A DNA stretch of 64,000 nucleotides from Sepioteuthis lessoniana (lineage: Eukaryota > Mollusca > Cephalopoda > Myopsida > Loliginidae), in contig OY757921.1 in NCBI GenBank assembly GCA_963585895.1, positions 87,207,307-87,271,306 on the forward strand. Direction: 5' to 3'. This document shows positions 1-11,010 of this stretch, in pieces; the first letter of the stretch is position 1; every line of letters begins with the position of its first letter. Under the pieces are notes generated by a model, which worked only from the letters and a program-made list of their open reading frames with translations, was not told where the DNA came from and searched no databases. The position numbers and the translations under genes are program-made.

Positions 1-67
1 GCAAGCGTATATAGATAGATGTAAGTACATACACACACAACACGATCATTCACACTCTCATGTACAA

Positions 68-112
<45 letters not shown>
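68..112. repeat. (CA)n microsatellite
   Basis: A pure CA dinucleotide run of about 45 bp. A (TA)n run follows at about 167-196. Confidence 0.97.
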
Positions 113-114
<2 letters not shown>

Positions 115-168
115 GTGATCGCTTTTTATGCAAAGTGTTGAAATTCTAAAGAACTGTAGAATAGAGAT

Positions 169-200
<32 letters not shown>

Positions 201-204
201 TAAG

Positions 205-330
205 AAATATTTCCAGCTATGGGTCAAACAACTGTTCTTCTAGAAGGATGGCTTTGGTATTAAATAACCCACAAAGGTTGATACGCTATTAAACAAAGAA
301 ACTAAACCAAACCAAACCAAAAAAATCATA
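205..330 (+). mobile_element. SINE B, 3' part
   Basis: Begins in the shared core ('ttccagctatgggt') and ends with the B stem-loop tail: 'ggtattaaataacc', loop, 'ggttgatac', then 'ctattaaacaaagaaac'. In this copy the C-G pair of the GGCAT/ATGCC stem has become T-A, so pairing is kept. The tRNA-like head is missing. Only poly-purine sequence follows. Confidence 0.7.
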
Positions 331-365
331 TATATCTATGTATTTGTGAGTGAGTGTTTGAGTCT

Positions 366-480
366 CTCTGGAGGTTCCCCTCTGAGGTAACCATTATCGT
401 CAGCGGAATTGGATTTGGCTCCTCAATTTCAAATCCTGAACGAGGCTGTGTTTTACTTCGTTCATATGAGAAAGACTGGA
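366..480 (+). mobile_element. SINE A head, degraded
   Basis: Resembles the tRNA-like head of SINE A ('gaggtaaccattatcgtcagcggaattgg', in pieces) followed by a B-box-like 'caaatcctgaacgaggctg'. The rest is too diverged to follow. Confidence 0.4.
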
Positions 481-587
481 ATATATCTTTTATCCTCTGC
501 CCTCAGTAGGGTTGGCTGGGCTCTAACTTTGGTATGGCAACAAATACAGGAGATGGAGAAGTTTTGCTTTCTCTGTTTTTCATTGCA

Positions 588-800
588 TATCAACATTCGT
601 GGGTTTTATAATGCCAAAGCCATCCTTGTATAAGACCAGCAGTGATACTATTTAACCGACCGATGGGAGGGTTATAAGAGTGTCTATATCACTCCTATGA
701 GTTTTTGTCCGATTTCGAATATCGTAGCACGACGGCAATTCGAATTCGTTAACAAGGATATCAGAATTCAGCACGTTAGCCATTACATCAGAAGGCTCAT
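588..800 (-). mobile_element. SINE B, degraded, nearly full length
   Basis: On the minus strand this runs from a weak tRNA-like head (complement of 'cacgttagccattac') through the core to the tail 'ggctttggcattataaaacc'. Stem-loop arms are partly eroded. There is no clear target duplication. Confidence 0.55.
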
Positions 801-880
801 CCGGTTCTAAGTAAAGGAAAAATATGAATTCAAACCAGCTGTACTCCACTTGAAAAATTGACGAGCTGAATGCAACACAG

Positions 881-1110
881 GGTCAATCCTAAGCAGAGCT
901 GAAAAGGTTTGCATCAAGAGTTTCTCTTCTTCTAGACCAGTAGCCATACTATCAATAAAGATCCCAGGCTGCCCTTCTAATCATCGATAGCTGGATGGTG
1001 GATTATGGGACATATCTTTCCAAAGGATATGAGCACTATACGAAATGCAAACAGCTTTGTCCAGGGTTCGAATACGGGTTGTCGTGTCCTTTTCCAATAT
1101 ATATGTAAAG
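881..1110 (-). mobile_element. SINE A, degraded
   Basis: Reverse-strand match to the SINE A body: 'ggtcaatcctaagc', 'ttctagaccagtagcc' (consensus 'tagactagttgcc'), 'gatagctggatggtgg', 'tttccaaaggatatgagcac', and a B-box-like 'gggttcgaatacgggttg'. Heavily mutated, so old. Confidence 0.6.
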
Positions 1111-1157
1111 GAAATAGCAATGGTTTTCACTTCTGATACTGATTTTTTGAAAACGGG

Positions 1158-1360
1158 TACTTCACGGCACCATTGGTGATTTTAGTCGAGAGCTACCCGA
1201 AGGCTCCCTTTTCAATAGTTACTACACAAAGTTGTTAAGGAGGGCGCTACTTTACCCTTGATCATCACCTTATTGTGCTGAGTGCTAAGCAAGGCGGCGT
1301 CAAGTACCATACCATTTTTGAGTCTTTGGTATGACTCGACCTGGGATGGCACCTTAGCTA
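1158..1360 (-). mobile_element. SINE E, 3' two-thirds
   Basis: Shares 'tagtcgagagctacccgaag', 'ctcccttttcaatag', 'gagggcgctact' and 'tttggtatgactcgacctgg' with the full-length E copies at 15.5 and 62.1 kb. It stops before the A box, so the tRNA-like head is absent. Confidence 0.75.
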
Positions 1361-1697
1361 AATATAAAACTTTATCTTGAGTGTATAATAATGGTATAAA
1401 GACGATTCTTAAGATTTAATAATCTTAGAGATCATTAAATTTAATAATGTTAATTTGAATACATCATTTGGTTAGAAATCAACGCACTGGTATTTGAGTA
1501 ATATTGGTCTCCCGAATTCTATAGTGTGTAAATCTCATACCAAGAATATAAATTGATTGAAAAGGTTAAAAGTCTGAAGTTTCACACAGTATAAGATTCC
1601 TTTGTTCATTGGCCTAGGTTACCAGTTGGTTGGTTGGTTGGCTAGTTTGATTTAGTGTATATTATCCCTTGTATGTTATTTAATGTCAAATCTTGTT

Positions 1698-2010
1698 TAT
1701 ATATATATATATGGGGGGGTGAACTTGAATAGAAAATTTCCGGCTACCACATACGCGTAAATGTAAAGCTCTTCTAATGATTTGAGCATATTGGCATCCG
1801 ATAAACTTATATACAAATAAACATATACACAGAAAATTATTTCGTTTACGTCGAGAGGGACTATAGCTTTGCGGTAGGATATCCGACTGTCGTAAAGTCA
1901 GTCGGGTTTTGATCCTAGTTTGAAGAACCTTACGTATCTAGCCACACTGAAAGGTTGTGATACAACAAAACAGTTTGTCAGTGGATAACAGTATATATAT
2001 ATATAGTATT
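1698..2010 (+). mobile_element. Family J element (tRNA-like boxes plus decayed hammerhead)
   Basis: A unit of about 300 bp bounded on both sides by (TA)n. It has an A-box-like 'tagctttgcggta' at 1864-1876 and a B-box-like 'ggttttgatcct' at 1905-1916. A hammerhead-like 3' end lies at about 1940-1985. Helix I arms GCCAC/GTGG and helix II GTTGT/ACAAC remain, but the core reads CTGAAAG and AAAA instead of CUGANGA and GAAA, so this copy should not cleave. Related copies lie at 14.1, 25.0, 30.1, 40.8 and 50.5 kb. Confidence 0.65.
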
Positions 2011-2394
2011 ATTTTGTCCAGTTAAACCAGAGTTGGGAGTAATTCCATCGGGACAAAAAAAAAAAAAAAACATTCAACAGTGAACATTTAAATTTTCCTG
2101 GTAAAGAGCTCAATGTAACTGACATTACAGAGCAATAATTTCTTTAAGAAAACCAAAACATATTAACATATAGCAGGATGGAAATAAATCTATAATCCTA
2201 ATGTGACCGATTTTGTTTTTTCTTAAAGATATATATATATATATATATATTTGTAAATAAATAGTTTATACGTTACATTTTTAAAACAGCCAGAGCTCAT
2301 TTTTTTTTGCTCATAGTTGAATGACATTTACTTATTATTTGCTCTCTTAAATAGTTTCCAGTATTGCTGTCTAACATAAATATTTTATGGGTAC

Positions 2395-2540
2395 TCAGTT
2401 TAATGATATCAAGTATAAACAATTCTATTTGACCAATGGATGGGACACAAACAGGAGAACAACCACGCTGGGTCAGAGTGAACTTGGTAGTAATTCCAAT
2501 GAAGATCTATTCCACATTCCCCAAACCTCCACGGAATACC
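2395..2540 (-). mobile_element. Repeat D body fragment
   Basis: Antisense D sequence: 'caattctatttgaccaatgg', 'gtcagagtgaacttggtag' and 'ccacattccccaaacctcc'. The other parts of D are missing. Confidence 0.6.
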
Positions 2541-3750
2541 AGTGAAGAATTCAATCATTTGAACTTGTACCAAGTAGAATGTTGTTTCGACTTTCCATTG
2601 ACTTAAACATCTCTTCATATATTTCAAATTCATCTCTGTGTAAATTGTACTTTGTTCCGCACGTTAATTACATGGAGATTCTATCCTTGTTCTCGTTCAG
2701 TGTAATGACGTGTCATGTTGTTAGTAATGCAGATATTACATCATTGATTTATTGCGCCTTCCAGATTTTCTTACTCTGTTAATTTGTACATGTACGTAAT
2801 ATACATTCAGTAAATTTTTTCTTTTATTTCATTCTGTTTTGCAAATCTTAGATGACTTATTGTAATATTACAGACGGGCGCTGTTATTGAATTGGGGCGG
2901 TCTGAAGGTTGGAGAAAGTTCGAGCACATCAGCTGTCATCAGTCATCGGATACATGGGTCTGACGATCAAAAATGTCATGAACCTCGCTCGTACAGGCAG
3001 AGTGACCTGTAGAGTTCAAGCGTGATTTTAATGTAATCACGCGTGAACTTTCACGTGCTACACTACTGTTTCACTGGTGATCATCGAACCTTCAGGAACC
3101 TTCGAATTGATCCATCGAATCGCGAGTATGTGTATGTGTTTCCAAAAAACACATCAAATATCAAAGAGAAGTAAAGTACACTAAAGTAAACACACTCTTA
3201 GAAAAGGGGAGAATAACCTCTATATAAAACTCACAACCAAACGGAAAAAAACATTAAAACTGTGAACAAGGGTGAGTTCAAGTCTCATTGAGTACCCCAT
3301 TAAAAAGGCCTTGTGTATATATGTTCTATGACGAAAGCAACAAGCTGGAAACATACACATATATAACACGTATATAAGAACAAAATAAATTTAAACAATA
3401 CAAATCTCTTTGTGGACCTACCGATTCGAATATATATAATCGTTTGTCTGCGTGTGTGTTTACTCAAACACTTGACACAAACAGGATGCGACAGCAGGTC
3501 AATTTTTGAGAGCAATTCTACAGGTTTTAAATTCATAGTTTTCCTTCTCCACAACTGGTTGACACACGGAAGTTTAATGAACCGAGACTGCCTTACTATA
3601 TACCCACACAAGGAAGAATAATTTCGTCCTTACCGTTCCAAAGATTACTAGTGCTATGCAAACATAAAGTATATAAACCATTGACAGAGCCGCATGTTCC
3701 AGCTGTGTAAACAAAGTGATTGCAGAACTCACCAGAGTAAATTGGCAGGC
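2541..3750. other. Unassigned DNA with one strong hairpin
   Basis: I recognise no gene or repeat family. The stretch 2870-3140 is GC-richer than its surroundings. It contains a hairpin at 3014-3048: 14-nt arms with one mismatch ('gttcaagcgtgatt' and 'aatcacgcgtgaac') around a 7-nt loop. Short open frames here look random. Confidence 0.4.
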
Positions 3751-3789
3751 AGCGATTTGTTGGTGTAAGAAGATCACTTGGGTTGAACA

Positions 3790-4110
3790 GGAATAGGTTA
3801 GGCGTTATAAAATTGTATATACCCCGGTACCAACAGAGTAACGGTTAGTCTCAGTCTTGCAGTCAGAAAAGATTCAGCTAGTTATGGAGAGCAGCTACCG
3901 GGCATCGCCCAGTGGATGAAGCAGCCCATAGCATTAGCAGTCAGTCGTTATTCTTCAGTCTGCGGTCTTGGAGTTCTAGAGTGGCTGCCAGGAGGTCAAG
4001 TGCCCCCCACCCAGCAAAGACCGGTTGAGAACGTCTCGTCAAAGAAGAAAAGATGTACGGTTCTAAATTTAAATGTAGCACAGTGTGGTTGGAAAAGAAG
4101 TGCTAAGTAA
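3790..4110 (+). mobile_element. LTR-like fragment, diverged
   Basis: A TATA-like stretch followed by 'ccccggtaccaac' (about 3815-3835) resembles 'tatataacccggtgcc' in the LTR-like unit at 40.1 kb. GC-rich CAG/AGT-containing sequence follows, as there. No borders, polyadenylation signal or target duplication are visible, so this is a tentative relative. Confidence 0.3.
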
Positions 4111-4245
4111 AGCTATGAGTATGTCACAACGGAGCGAAGAAAAAAATAAGGGTTAATATAGCAGTTCCCCTTTATATTTGTCTGCATCTTTCTCACGCTT
4201 ACGCCAGTTTCTACTATTTCAAGAAATAGAATTGTGAGAGTTATA

Positions 4246-5153
4246 CGAGGTGCATACGATAAGTTTCCAGACTTTTTTGTACAGGCATCTAAAATTGTCG
4301 TAGACTCTTGAAAATTAAGTATGTTATTGCTATACATCTTATGAGATGTCTGACCAATTTTTATGATTGCAGGTTTTAGTGAACAGATACAGCAGCAACT
4401 GGAATACACCCTACTAAATCCTGATTGTCACAGCTGGTGAATTTCAAAAAATGCCATCTGACACATTAGAATATTGATATGCAATAAAATTCTGTTTTAA
4501 ACTTGAAAAAAAAAAATTCCACGGAAACGTATGGAATGCTTCAGACTGCTTTTCGACCATCTTGCATGAATCGAGCATCAGTTTTTGAGTGGCATTAGAG
4601 ATTCAAGGAAGGCAGGGAGTCTGTTAGGGATGATGAGAGGTGTGGGAGGAGTAAGGAAGTCAATTGACCAGAGTTGATTGGACAAAAGTTTAGTGTTAGA
4701 GTTACTATGTTGAGTTTTTTTTAGGGAGTTCAGGAAGAGATTACGTCGGAAGAGCCCAGCACTCTTCAAATCGGGTCAGTGGCATTTCCAGCAGGACAAT
4801 ACACCAGTCTACAACTCCATCCTTGTCATAGACTATTAGACCAAGATGGGTATCAAGACAGTTCTTCAACCTCCCTATAGTAGAGACCTTGCTCCTTATG
4901 ACTTTTGGTTATTCCCTAAGCTCATAGGCTGTCGTCATGAGACAAATGAAGAGATGAAAGAGGCTGTGACGAAGGTCATTGACACGCTCACACAAGAGGA
5001 CTTCCATGGAGCCTTCCAGAAGTTGTTGGAACGGTACAACAAGTGTATTGCGGCTGGAGGAGATTACTTCGAAAGGGACTTGGGTTTCATGTGTGTACTA
5101 TCAATGAAAGTCCCCGTACTAAAAATGTCTGGAAACTTATCGTATGCACCTCG
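4246..5153 (+). mobile_element. Mariner element, internally deleted (copy M1)
   Basis: Near-perfect terminal inverted repeats start with 'cgaggtgcatacgataagtt' and end with its complement. TA flanks lie on both sides ('tta|ta' and 'ta|tat'). Length is about 908 bp, against about 1.3 kb for a complete mariner. The missing part is the region before the second catalytic aspartate; the same shortened middle is seen in copies M2-M4. Confidence 0.92.
4729..5099 (+). pseudogene. Mariner transposase C-terminal relic, DD34D type
   Basis: Reads in one frame from 'FRKRLRRKSPALFK' through 'FQQDNTPVYNS', then 'MGIKTVLQPPYSRDLAPYDF' and 'WLFPKL', to 'GGDYFERD'. The second (QDN) and third (APYD) catalytic aspartates are present with 34 residues between them, the spacing that defines mariner DD34D transposases. 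A TAG stop interrupts the reading just before 'TKMGIKT'; other copies have Leu there. The N-terminal DNA-binding part and first aspartate are deleted. Not a functional enzyme. Confidence 0.88.
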
Positions 5154-5477
5154 TATATTTATAACCGAATTTTGTGGTCATTTATTCCTTTATCATGTTA
5201 TATCACAAACAGCCTCGTCTAGAATTTAAACTTGGTTTACATTACGATGATAACATTTATACCACACATAAACACACTAATTCAAATATACAATCTTACT
5301 TATCCCTCTTAAGTTCACGTACGAGATCTTCAAGATCTGAAGTTCCAGATACAAACTCCCCCGAAGATCGTGCACAGGAAACTCAGAATAATGAACGGTT
5401 TCATTTCATAATTGAAATGTTGTGATATTGTTTTGAATTTTTGTGCTTACAGCTTCATATCTTACTGATTTAGACCA

Positions 5478-5680
5478 ACCTCTCAGCATGGTCCGGGTTC
5501 GATCAAATTTCAATTTTTTAGCGGTGTTTAACAGGTTCGAAGTCAGAATTTTTCTTATGTTAGACAAATTGCCTTGACCAAGATTAAAGAACCTAGTCTG
5601 TCATTCTAATTATCCATAGCTGGAGAGAGAATAATTGAATTCACACCTTTCCCAAGTGAATTTGTGCTATAGGTGGTTGG
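5478..5680 (-). mobile_element. SINE A body, degraded
   Basis: Reverse complement of the A body: 'gcggtgtttaacaggttcga', 'ttgccttgaccaagattaaa', 'gaacctagtctgtc', 'tagctggagagagaataatt' and 'cacctttcccaagtg'. The tRNA-like head is not recognisable. Repeat D begins immediately after it. Confidence 0.7.
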
Positions 5681-5684
5681 TTTG

Positions 5685-6163
5685 GTTGTTTGGGTAATAT
5701 AGCATATCAACCTTTGTAGGTTATTTAATGCCAAATCCATTTTTATGCACATAATCAGTTCTATTTCAAACAATCCCGTTTAGCGTACGTACAGTTTCAC
5801 TGTCAAAAACAGTTTCATTTTAAACGGTCATAATTCAAACAATTCAGTTTGTATAAGTATATTTTTTGTTTATTCACAGTTAAATGTCAAAAACAGTTTT
5901 CTTTCAAGTAATTCAGTTTAGCATAAATACGCAGTTAAATTCCTTTTGACCCATAGATAGAACCCTATCAAGGGCTACCACACTGGACTAGAAAGGACCT
6001 GGGAGCAATGAAAATAAAGGAGTATTCCACATTCCCTAAAGCTCCAGCATTACTGGATCTTCTTCGTCATATGTTTAGTGTCATATTGGGACACACGTTG
6101 TAGAGTGGGGCCTTACCTCTATGCAGTCGGTGTATTCTACAGCTCCTGCCAACTGGCCACTTT
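5685..6163 (-). mobile_element. Repeat D, nearly complete
   Basis: In antisense order: the 3' stem-loop ('agcatatcaacctttgtagg' then 'ttatttaatgcc', 5705-5740), about three units of a 55-60 bp tandem repeat ('cagttctatttcaaacaatt', 'cagtttagcata', 5755-5955), and a body of about 210 bp ('acccatagatagaaccctat' to 'ccaactggcc'). Next to it at 6164 lies a SINE A-like tRNA head, so this locus may be a head-plus-D chimera. D has no open frame. Confidence 0.75.
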
Positions 6164-6262
6164 TGCTATGTGAAATGCAATCAGGCTTGGCCAGGATTTG
6201 AACTCGTTTCTCCGTGTCCTTTTCCTACGATGGTAACCATAACAACACTGGCACCTCAGCAA
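6164..6262 (-). mobile_element. SINE A tRNA-like head
   Basis: The complement reads 'gaggtgccagtgttgttatg', then 'gacacggagaaacgag', a B-box-like 'gagttcaaatcctggcc' and 'gcatttcacatagc'. It joins directly to the D body without the SINE A tail. Confidence 0.65.
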
Positions 6263-7090
6263 AATATGTGATATATGCGTGTGTATGTGTGTGCTGGTGT
6301 ATGTTCAGGAATAATATTGATCTGTAAAGGCTGAAATTGTGCATGGAATTGTTTTCCATTAGATGCATGTAAAACACGTTCTTGACAAGCAGATCACGGT
6401 AGGAGAGAAAAGCAAATGAGTAGAAAGAGGGAGAAGAAGAGAGTGTAAAAGAGGGGAGAGATAGTTTGATGAAGAGAAAAGAGTTTTGGCTAAGATGGTT
6501 ACGAATGCAATGAGAGGGGAGAAAAAAAGGATACACAAAGGGGCGAAGAAGAAGAAGAAGAAGAAGAAGAAGAAGGAGAAGAAGAAGAAGAAGAAGAAGA
6601 AAATTATTTTAAGGAAGAAGGTAAAATAAAGAAATAAATCGAGGCCAAAGTTGATCTAAGCGAAAAGAACCACCGAGAAAGCTCAAAAGAGAAAAAAAAT
6701 CTCGAAAACAGAATATGAATCGGATTGAATAAAAAAAAATTATGTATTAAAAAAAAAATTAAACAAAACCAAACAACCCCCCCCAAAAAAAAAACAACCT
6801 GTTAATAAAAACGAATACTAAAAAAAAGAAAAAAAAAAAAAAAGAAAATAGAAAAAAAAACGGCCTGAACAGGATAAAGCAGATGACAAGTTGAACAGCA
6901 AAGCGAATACACTTGAAGGCTTGGGGGTGGGGATTTCCAAAATGGAAAAGCGACATCAGTAACTGAGGCTTGTCACGTGAATCATATTTTCGTCCAATGG
7001 CGCGGACAGGCTGAAGGATTTTGACAGACTGAACAAGAGACTCGGCCGAAAGTGGCATCAAGCAAGAAAAGGCAAATAATTCGTTTTATG

Positions 7091-7093
<3 letters not shown>
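6263..7093. other. Low-complexity A/AG-rich DNA
   Basis: Purine-rich on the plus strand, with an (AGA)n run at about 6546-6601 and several poly-A tracts (6720-6860). I see no gene or known repeat; the long reverse-strand F/S-rich frames come from this composition. Confidence 0.6.

Positions 7094-7155
<62 letters not shown>
7094..7155. repeat. (TA)n microsatellite
   Basis: About 62 bp of uninterrupted TA. Confidence 0.98.
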
Positions 7156-7157
<2 letters not shown>

Positions 7158-7589
7158 GATAAAAATAGTTTAAGCACACAACAAAGCTTGTGTGTCAATA
7201 TGTCGTCTTAGACAATTCATCAAGAATAATTTACAAGCCGAATTATTTACAAAGGCCCTTAAGACTCTTATTTTTGCTTTCTACTTTCAAGTTCCATGAA
7301 ACAAACAAGAAACATACGAGTATATACATACACCTAATATACAAAATGAAATAAAAAGGAAGATACTAGCCGCACCGACTAAAAAAAAAAAATGAAACAA
7401 AAAAAACAAAAAAACAAGATCTTCCAGTTATTTCACAGCCACAGTAACATATAAAACTAACTTTGCTTTGTTTTCTTAACTACACATCAAATTCTAATGG
7501 GTTATCTAATGCCAAAATTTGATTCATTTGTGATTGTAATCACAAATAAATGTACAATATCTATTTTGAGAATTAATTTTTATTTATTG

Positions 7590-7690
7590 CGGACTTTTTG
7601 TCCTCATCTTGGTAGTTTTTGCGTTGTTTCTTCTTTCACTACGTTTCGGCTAAATTTCACCTCTGGCCTTCTTCAGGTGATTTACCGCGA
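7590..7690 (-). other. Retroelement-like tail sequence
   Basis: The minus strand reads 'cctgaagaaggccagagg', then 'tagccgaaacgtag'. A CUGAAGA-plus-GAAA arrangement of this kind is common near retroelement ends. No NUH cleavage site follows the GAAA, so I do not call it a ribozyme. It abuts the inverted repeat at 7699. Confidence 0.35.
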
Positions 7691-7698
7691 CCTCGGAT

Positions 7699-8106
7699 AG
7701 GAATACTGAGTCTTGTAACCGTATCCCCAGTAATTACTGCCTTCCAAAGTTGTTGTCTATCGCACCACGTTTTTGACTAAGTAAACCTCTGGCGAGCTTG
7801 GGTAGGATTTGAAACCGCTATCTTCTGACAATGCTCACCTGAAATAAACAAGAAACCGTGGAGACTCCACGATTCTATCAGCTGCGCCACGGGCCCCGAA
7901 AGGCGATCAAGGGTGGATTTTTTGGTCTAATAAATCCAATTATTTGTTCTCCTTATCTGGTCTTCCATAGTCGGGTCCGTGCTGAATTTGTAATTGTCTT
8001 TAATTGGAATCATTTTGAGATGAGGCTTTTTAATCTGAGAATTAATAAACAACAACTACGGAAGGCAGTAATTACTGGGGATACGGTTATAAGACTCAGG
8101 ATTCCT
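7699..8106. repeat. Inverted repeat, 58-bp arms (7699-7757 / 8049-8106)
   Basis: The left arm ('ggaatactgagtcttgtaac' and on) matches the complement of the right arm with only a few changes, including 'gcagtaattactggggatac'. About 290 bp lies between. The interior has no recognisable transposase. A perfect 9-bp-arm palindrome sits just outside (7527-7546). Confidence 0.85.
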
Positions 8107-8116
8107 ATCATTCCTT

Positions 8117-8363
8117 AAACAGCGTATCTCATAATAGATGCATTACATTAATATGATGATGATTAATTACAGAGACAAGCGCGAAAATGGTCTTTTGGAT
8201 CTCATCCAGTAAAAAATGTATCTTTTGAGCCAGAGACATCAAATCAATATTTCTTTAATTGTTTTAATATAAGCTTCCAGGACATACAATCTTTTTTTAA
8301 GTTTCTAGTCTCAGTAATAAATCATCATCATATTAATGGGTTGCATCTATTTTGAGACAGTTT
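8117..8363. repeat. Inverted repeat, about 55-bp arms, MITE-like
   Basis: Arms 8117-8174 and 8310-8363 share 'taatatgatgatgatt' and 'aatagatgca' in opposite orientation. It starts about 10 bp after the previous inverted repeat. No open frame; probably a small non-autonomous DNA element or a foldback product. Confidence 0.7.
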
Positions 8364-8654
8364 TAAATGATTTCATCACCGAATAATTAGTGACGCAAAA
8401 TATATTTCCTCTCTAGTCCAAAAAATTGTGATCGAGGATTAATAGTTGTTATAGGATGCAATTTTCAAATCTGAAATAGACAAAAAACAAAAAACAAAAA
8501 AAACAACACAATATTAATATTAGTAGAGTTATTTAGCAGTCACATGGGTCCCAATACTTTCATATTTGTGAAGTTGTTTCATAAGTTTTTTCTTTTCTTT
8601 TTTTTCTTTTTTTTTTCTTTTTTTTTTTTTTTTGCTCACGGTCCTATCGGATAC

Positions 8655-8830
8655 AAATATTTTTAAACAGTTCTATTTGACTCATAGATGAGAGGCTAAT
8701 AGATACTTCTACTCTGAGTCTGAGTGGATTTGGGAGTAAAAAAATAAGTATTACTCTTATAGATATTTATGCAATTTTACATTTGGTTATAGAATTCCTC
8801 TGTTCCATAGTTTGGTAGTTACAGGCCCGA
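8655..8830 (-). mobile_element. Repeat D body fragment
   Basis: Antisense D: 'aaacagttctatttgactca' followed by 'tctgagtggatttgggag', with the body decaying towards 8830. The tandem part and stem-loop are absent. Confidence 0.55.
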
Positions 8831-9269
8831 TCTGAATTGGATATCAATGTCGTAAGATTGATCTTCGTGTGTTATAACTGACATGAAAGAAACAGTAAAG
8901 AGAACTGATGCAGCCATACAAACACGTACCTTTAAACATTGATCAAGAGGATATTATTACATTTAAGATCCCTTTTTGATGTCTAACATGGAGCTCCAGA
9001 TCTACAACCGAAGCAAAATCCTTTAAGATAACGAATGCTTGATAAATATCCTTATTGTCTTCTCAACTGTTCTATTGACAAAGAGCTGGAAATCCTATTC
9101 GTACAACTATGACCTGCTCTCAAGTTTTATTGACTTTCAGCACATATAGAGTTCACGATCTCAACGTTAAGATGACTAAGAATGACTCTGGCAAAGAACT
9201 TTCCAACAATTCACAGTAAATTCTAACATCATTTTTTAAGAAAAACTGGATTGCGCCAATCTATCGGCG

Positions 9270-9270
<1 letters not shown>
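8831..9270. other. Unassigned AT-rich DNA
   Basis: No open frame of note, and no family that I recognise from elsewhere in the window. Confidence 0.5.
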
Positions 9271-9351
<81 letters not shown>

Positions 9352-9444
9352 AGGTCCAAGGAGAGAATAAAAATATTTTTAAATAGGTAGCTCAACGAAG
9401 AGATTTGTATTTAAAAAATACAATTCTCTTCATGGACCAACCAA

Positions 9445-9527
<83 letters not shown>
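9271..9527. repeat. (TA)n, spacer, (TA)n(TG)n
   Basis: TA 9271-9344, a spacer of about 100 bp, TA 9449-9485, then TG to 9527. The spacer carries 'ttgtatttaaaaaatac' and 'caattctcttcatggacc', resembling 'caaatctctttgtggacc' at 3401-3418. Confidence 0.95.
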
Positions 9528-9639
9528 ATTACTATGCAAAAAGCCTAGTGGAATTTAAACTACAATAAAGTTTTACAAATTACCAACTAATAAGTGAATA
9601 TTTCTTATTGCGTTTTTAAGTTGGAAGATTGGCCCTGTT

Positions 9640-10135
9640 GGTTCTTTGTTTTGTTTTAAAGCAAATCATCCCTTTAACACCGAATTAAATTTCAAACAAT
9701 TCAGTTTAGTATAAGTATAGTTTTTGTTTACAAATAGTTAAATGTCTAAACAGTTCTATTTCAAACAATTCAGTTTAGTATAAATACACAGTTGAGTTCT
9801 ATTTAAAAAAAGGTCTATTTCAAATGGTTCAGTTAAGCATAAGTACGAAGTTTTAATGTCAAAAGCAGTTCTATTTATAATAATTCAGTTTAGCATACGT
9901 ACACAGTTTAGTTCTATTTGACCCATAAATAGGGCCTTTCAATTGCTATCACTCCGAGCCAGAATGGACCTGAGAGCGATGGCAATGAAGGGGTTCTCTG
10001 CATTCCTCAAAGCCCTAGCATTACTGAAGCCTCACCATTAGACTGTTTAGTGTTATATGCAGAGCACTAGTTCGCGGGGTCTTATCCGTCTGCAGATATG
10101 TATTATACAGCCCTCCCGGCGAACTGGCCAGATTG
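9640..10135 (-). mobile_element. Repeat D, nearly complete
   Basis: Antisense order as at 5.7 kb: a weak tail ('cctttaacaccgaattaaat'), a tandem part with at least four 55-65 bp units (9690-9910), and a body ending 'ggcgaactggcc' near 10130. Unit copies differ by substitutions and small indels. Confidence 0.75.
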
Positions 10136-10660
10136 GCCCTGTCATAGTCATGTCCATGCATAATCATTATATTGAGAGAAAGGGTTTCTGAATGAGAGGG
10201 GAAGTGGCCAGCCCATCCTCTCAAAGATTGACGTCGAAAAGTTTTTGGCCATCTAACATAAAGCAATTAAAACAATGTTTTAAAACAGAAAAAAATTGTA
10301 ATACAACATCGGAAGAGTTTTTCTGTAACAGCACCGACTTTTTATAAGATATAGTGAAAATTCTTACATCAAAAATTATGGCGAAAAATTCCTCCGAAAA
10401 GAGGATACAGTTAATAATTATGGAAAAGAATATGAGCTAAGGAACTCAGAATTTCATTAAATGGAATCTCAGAAAATCTTTGGGAATTTCAAATCATTGG
10501 AAGTATTTCGGATCGATTTATGTATGGTCACCCTCGAAAGCTTCAGAACGGGATGGGACGGGAACTGGCCAGGAAAATAAAACTTCAGCCAAAAAAAAAA
10601 AAAAACGGTGTTGTATACTCATAAAGATATCAATAAAAATAGTTACACATATACATATAC
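10136..10660. other. Unassigned DNA
   Basis: AT-rich without recognisable coding or repeat similarity. It ends where a decayed LTR-like G copy seems to begin. Confidence 0.45.
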
Positions 10661-11010
10661 AAATACAGGCAGACTCTGTCGTTTCATATACGAACGGGTT
10701 TATTAATTTCTGGCTTCGGTCCTTGGCGACACGAGGAGAGAGACACAATTCTTAAAAGCCTATGCTAACCATACTATACTGACCCCCCACCACCATGTGC
10801 GGCACATCTTGTAGTGTTTAAGGTCTCTGCTGGTAGAGATCCAAAAACTCAACCGCGCGCCTCAACGACAGAAAACTCAACTACCTGTCTTTTCAAAATC
10901 TTCAAATTCTCAGGACAATCTCTTCTGGGTATGACATCATCCACACTCCTACCCCATTTCCTGTCTGGGGGTTTATTATGACAGATGATGATTGACATAT
11001 CCTTTAAGGA
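10660..11010 (-). mobile_element. LTR-like repeat G, decayed copy
   Basis: Follows the order of the better G copy at 38.1-38.65 kb: 'gacacgaggagagagacaca', 'aaactcaactacctgtcttt', 'aaatcttcaaattctcagg', 'atgacatcatccacactcc' and 'ctgtctgggggtttattatg'. GC content is higher than the flanks. Confidence 0.55.

Noticed and set aside
7590-7690. Hammerhead-like CTGAAGA...GAAACG
   Set aside because: Helix II is poor and no NUH cleavage triplet follows; more likely a common retroelement tail motif.
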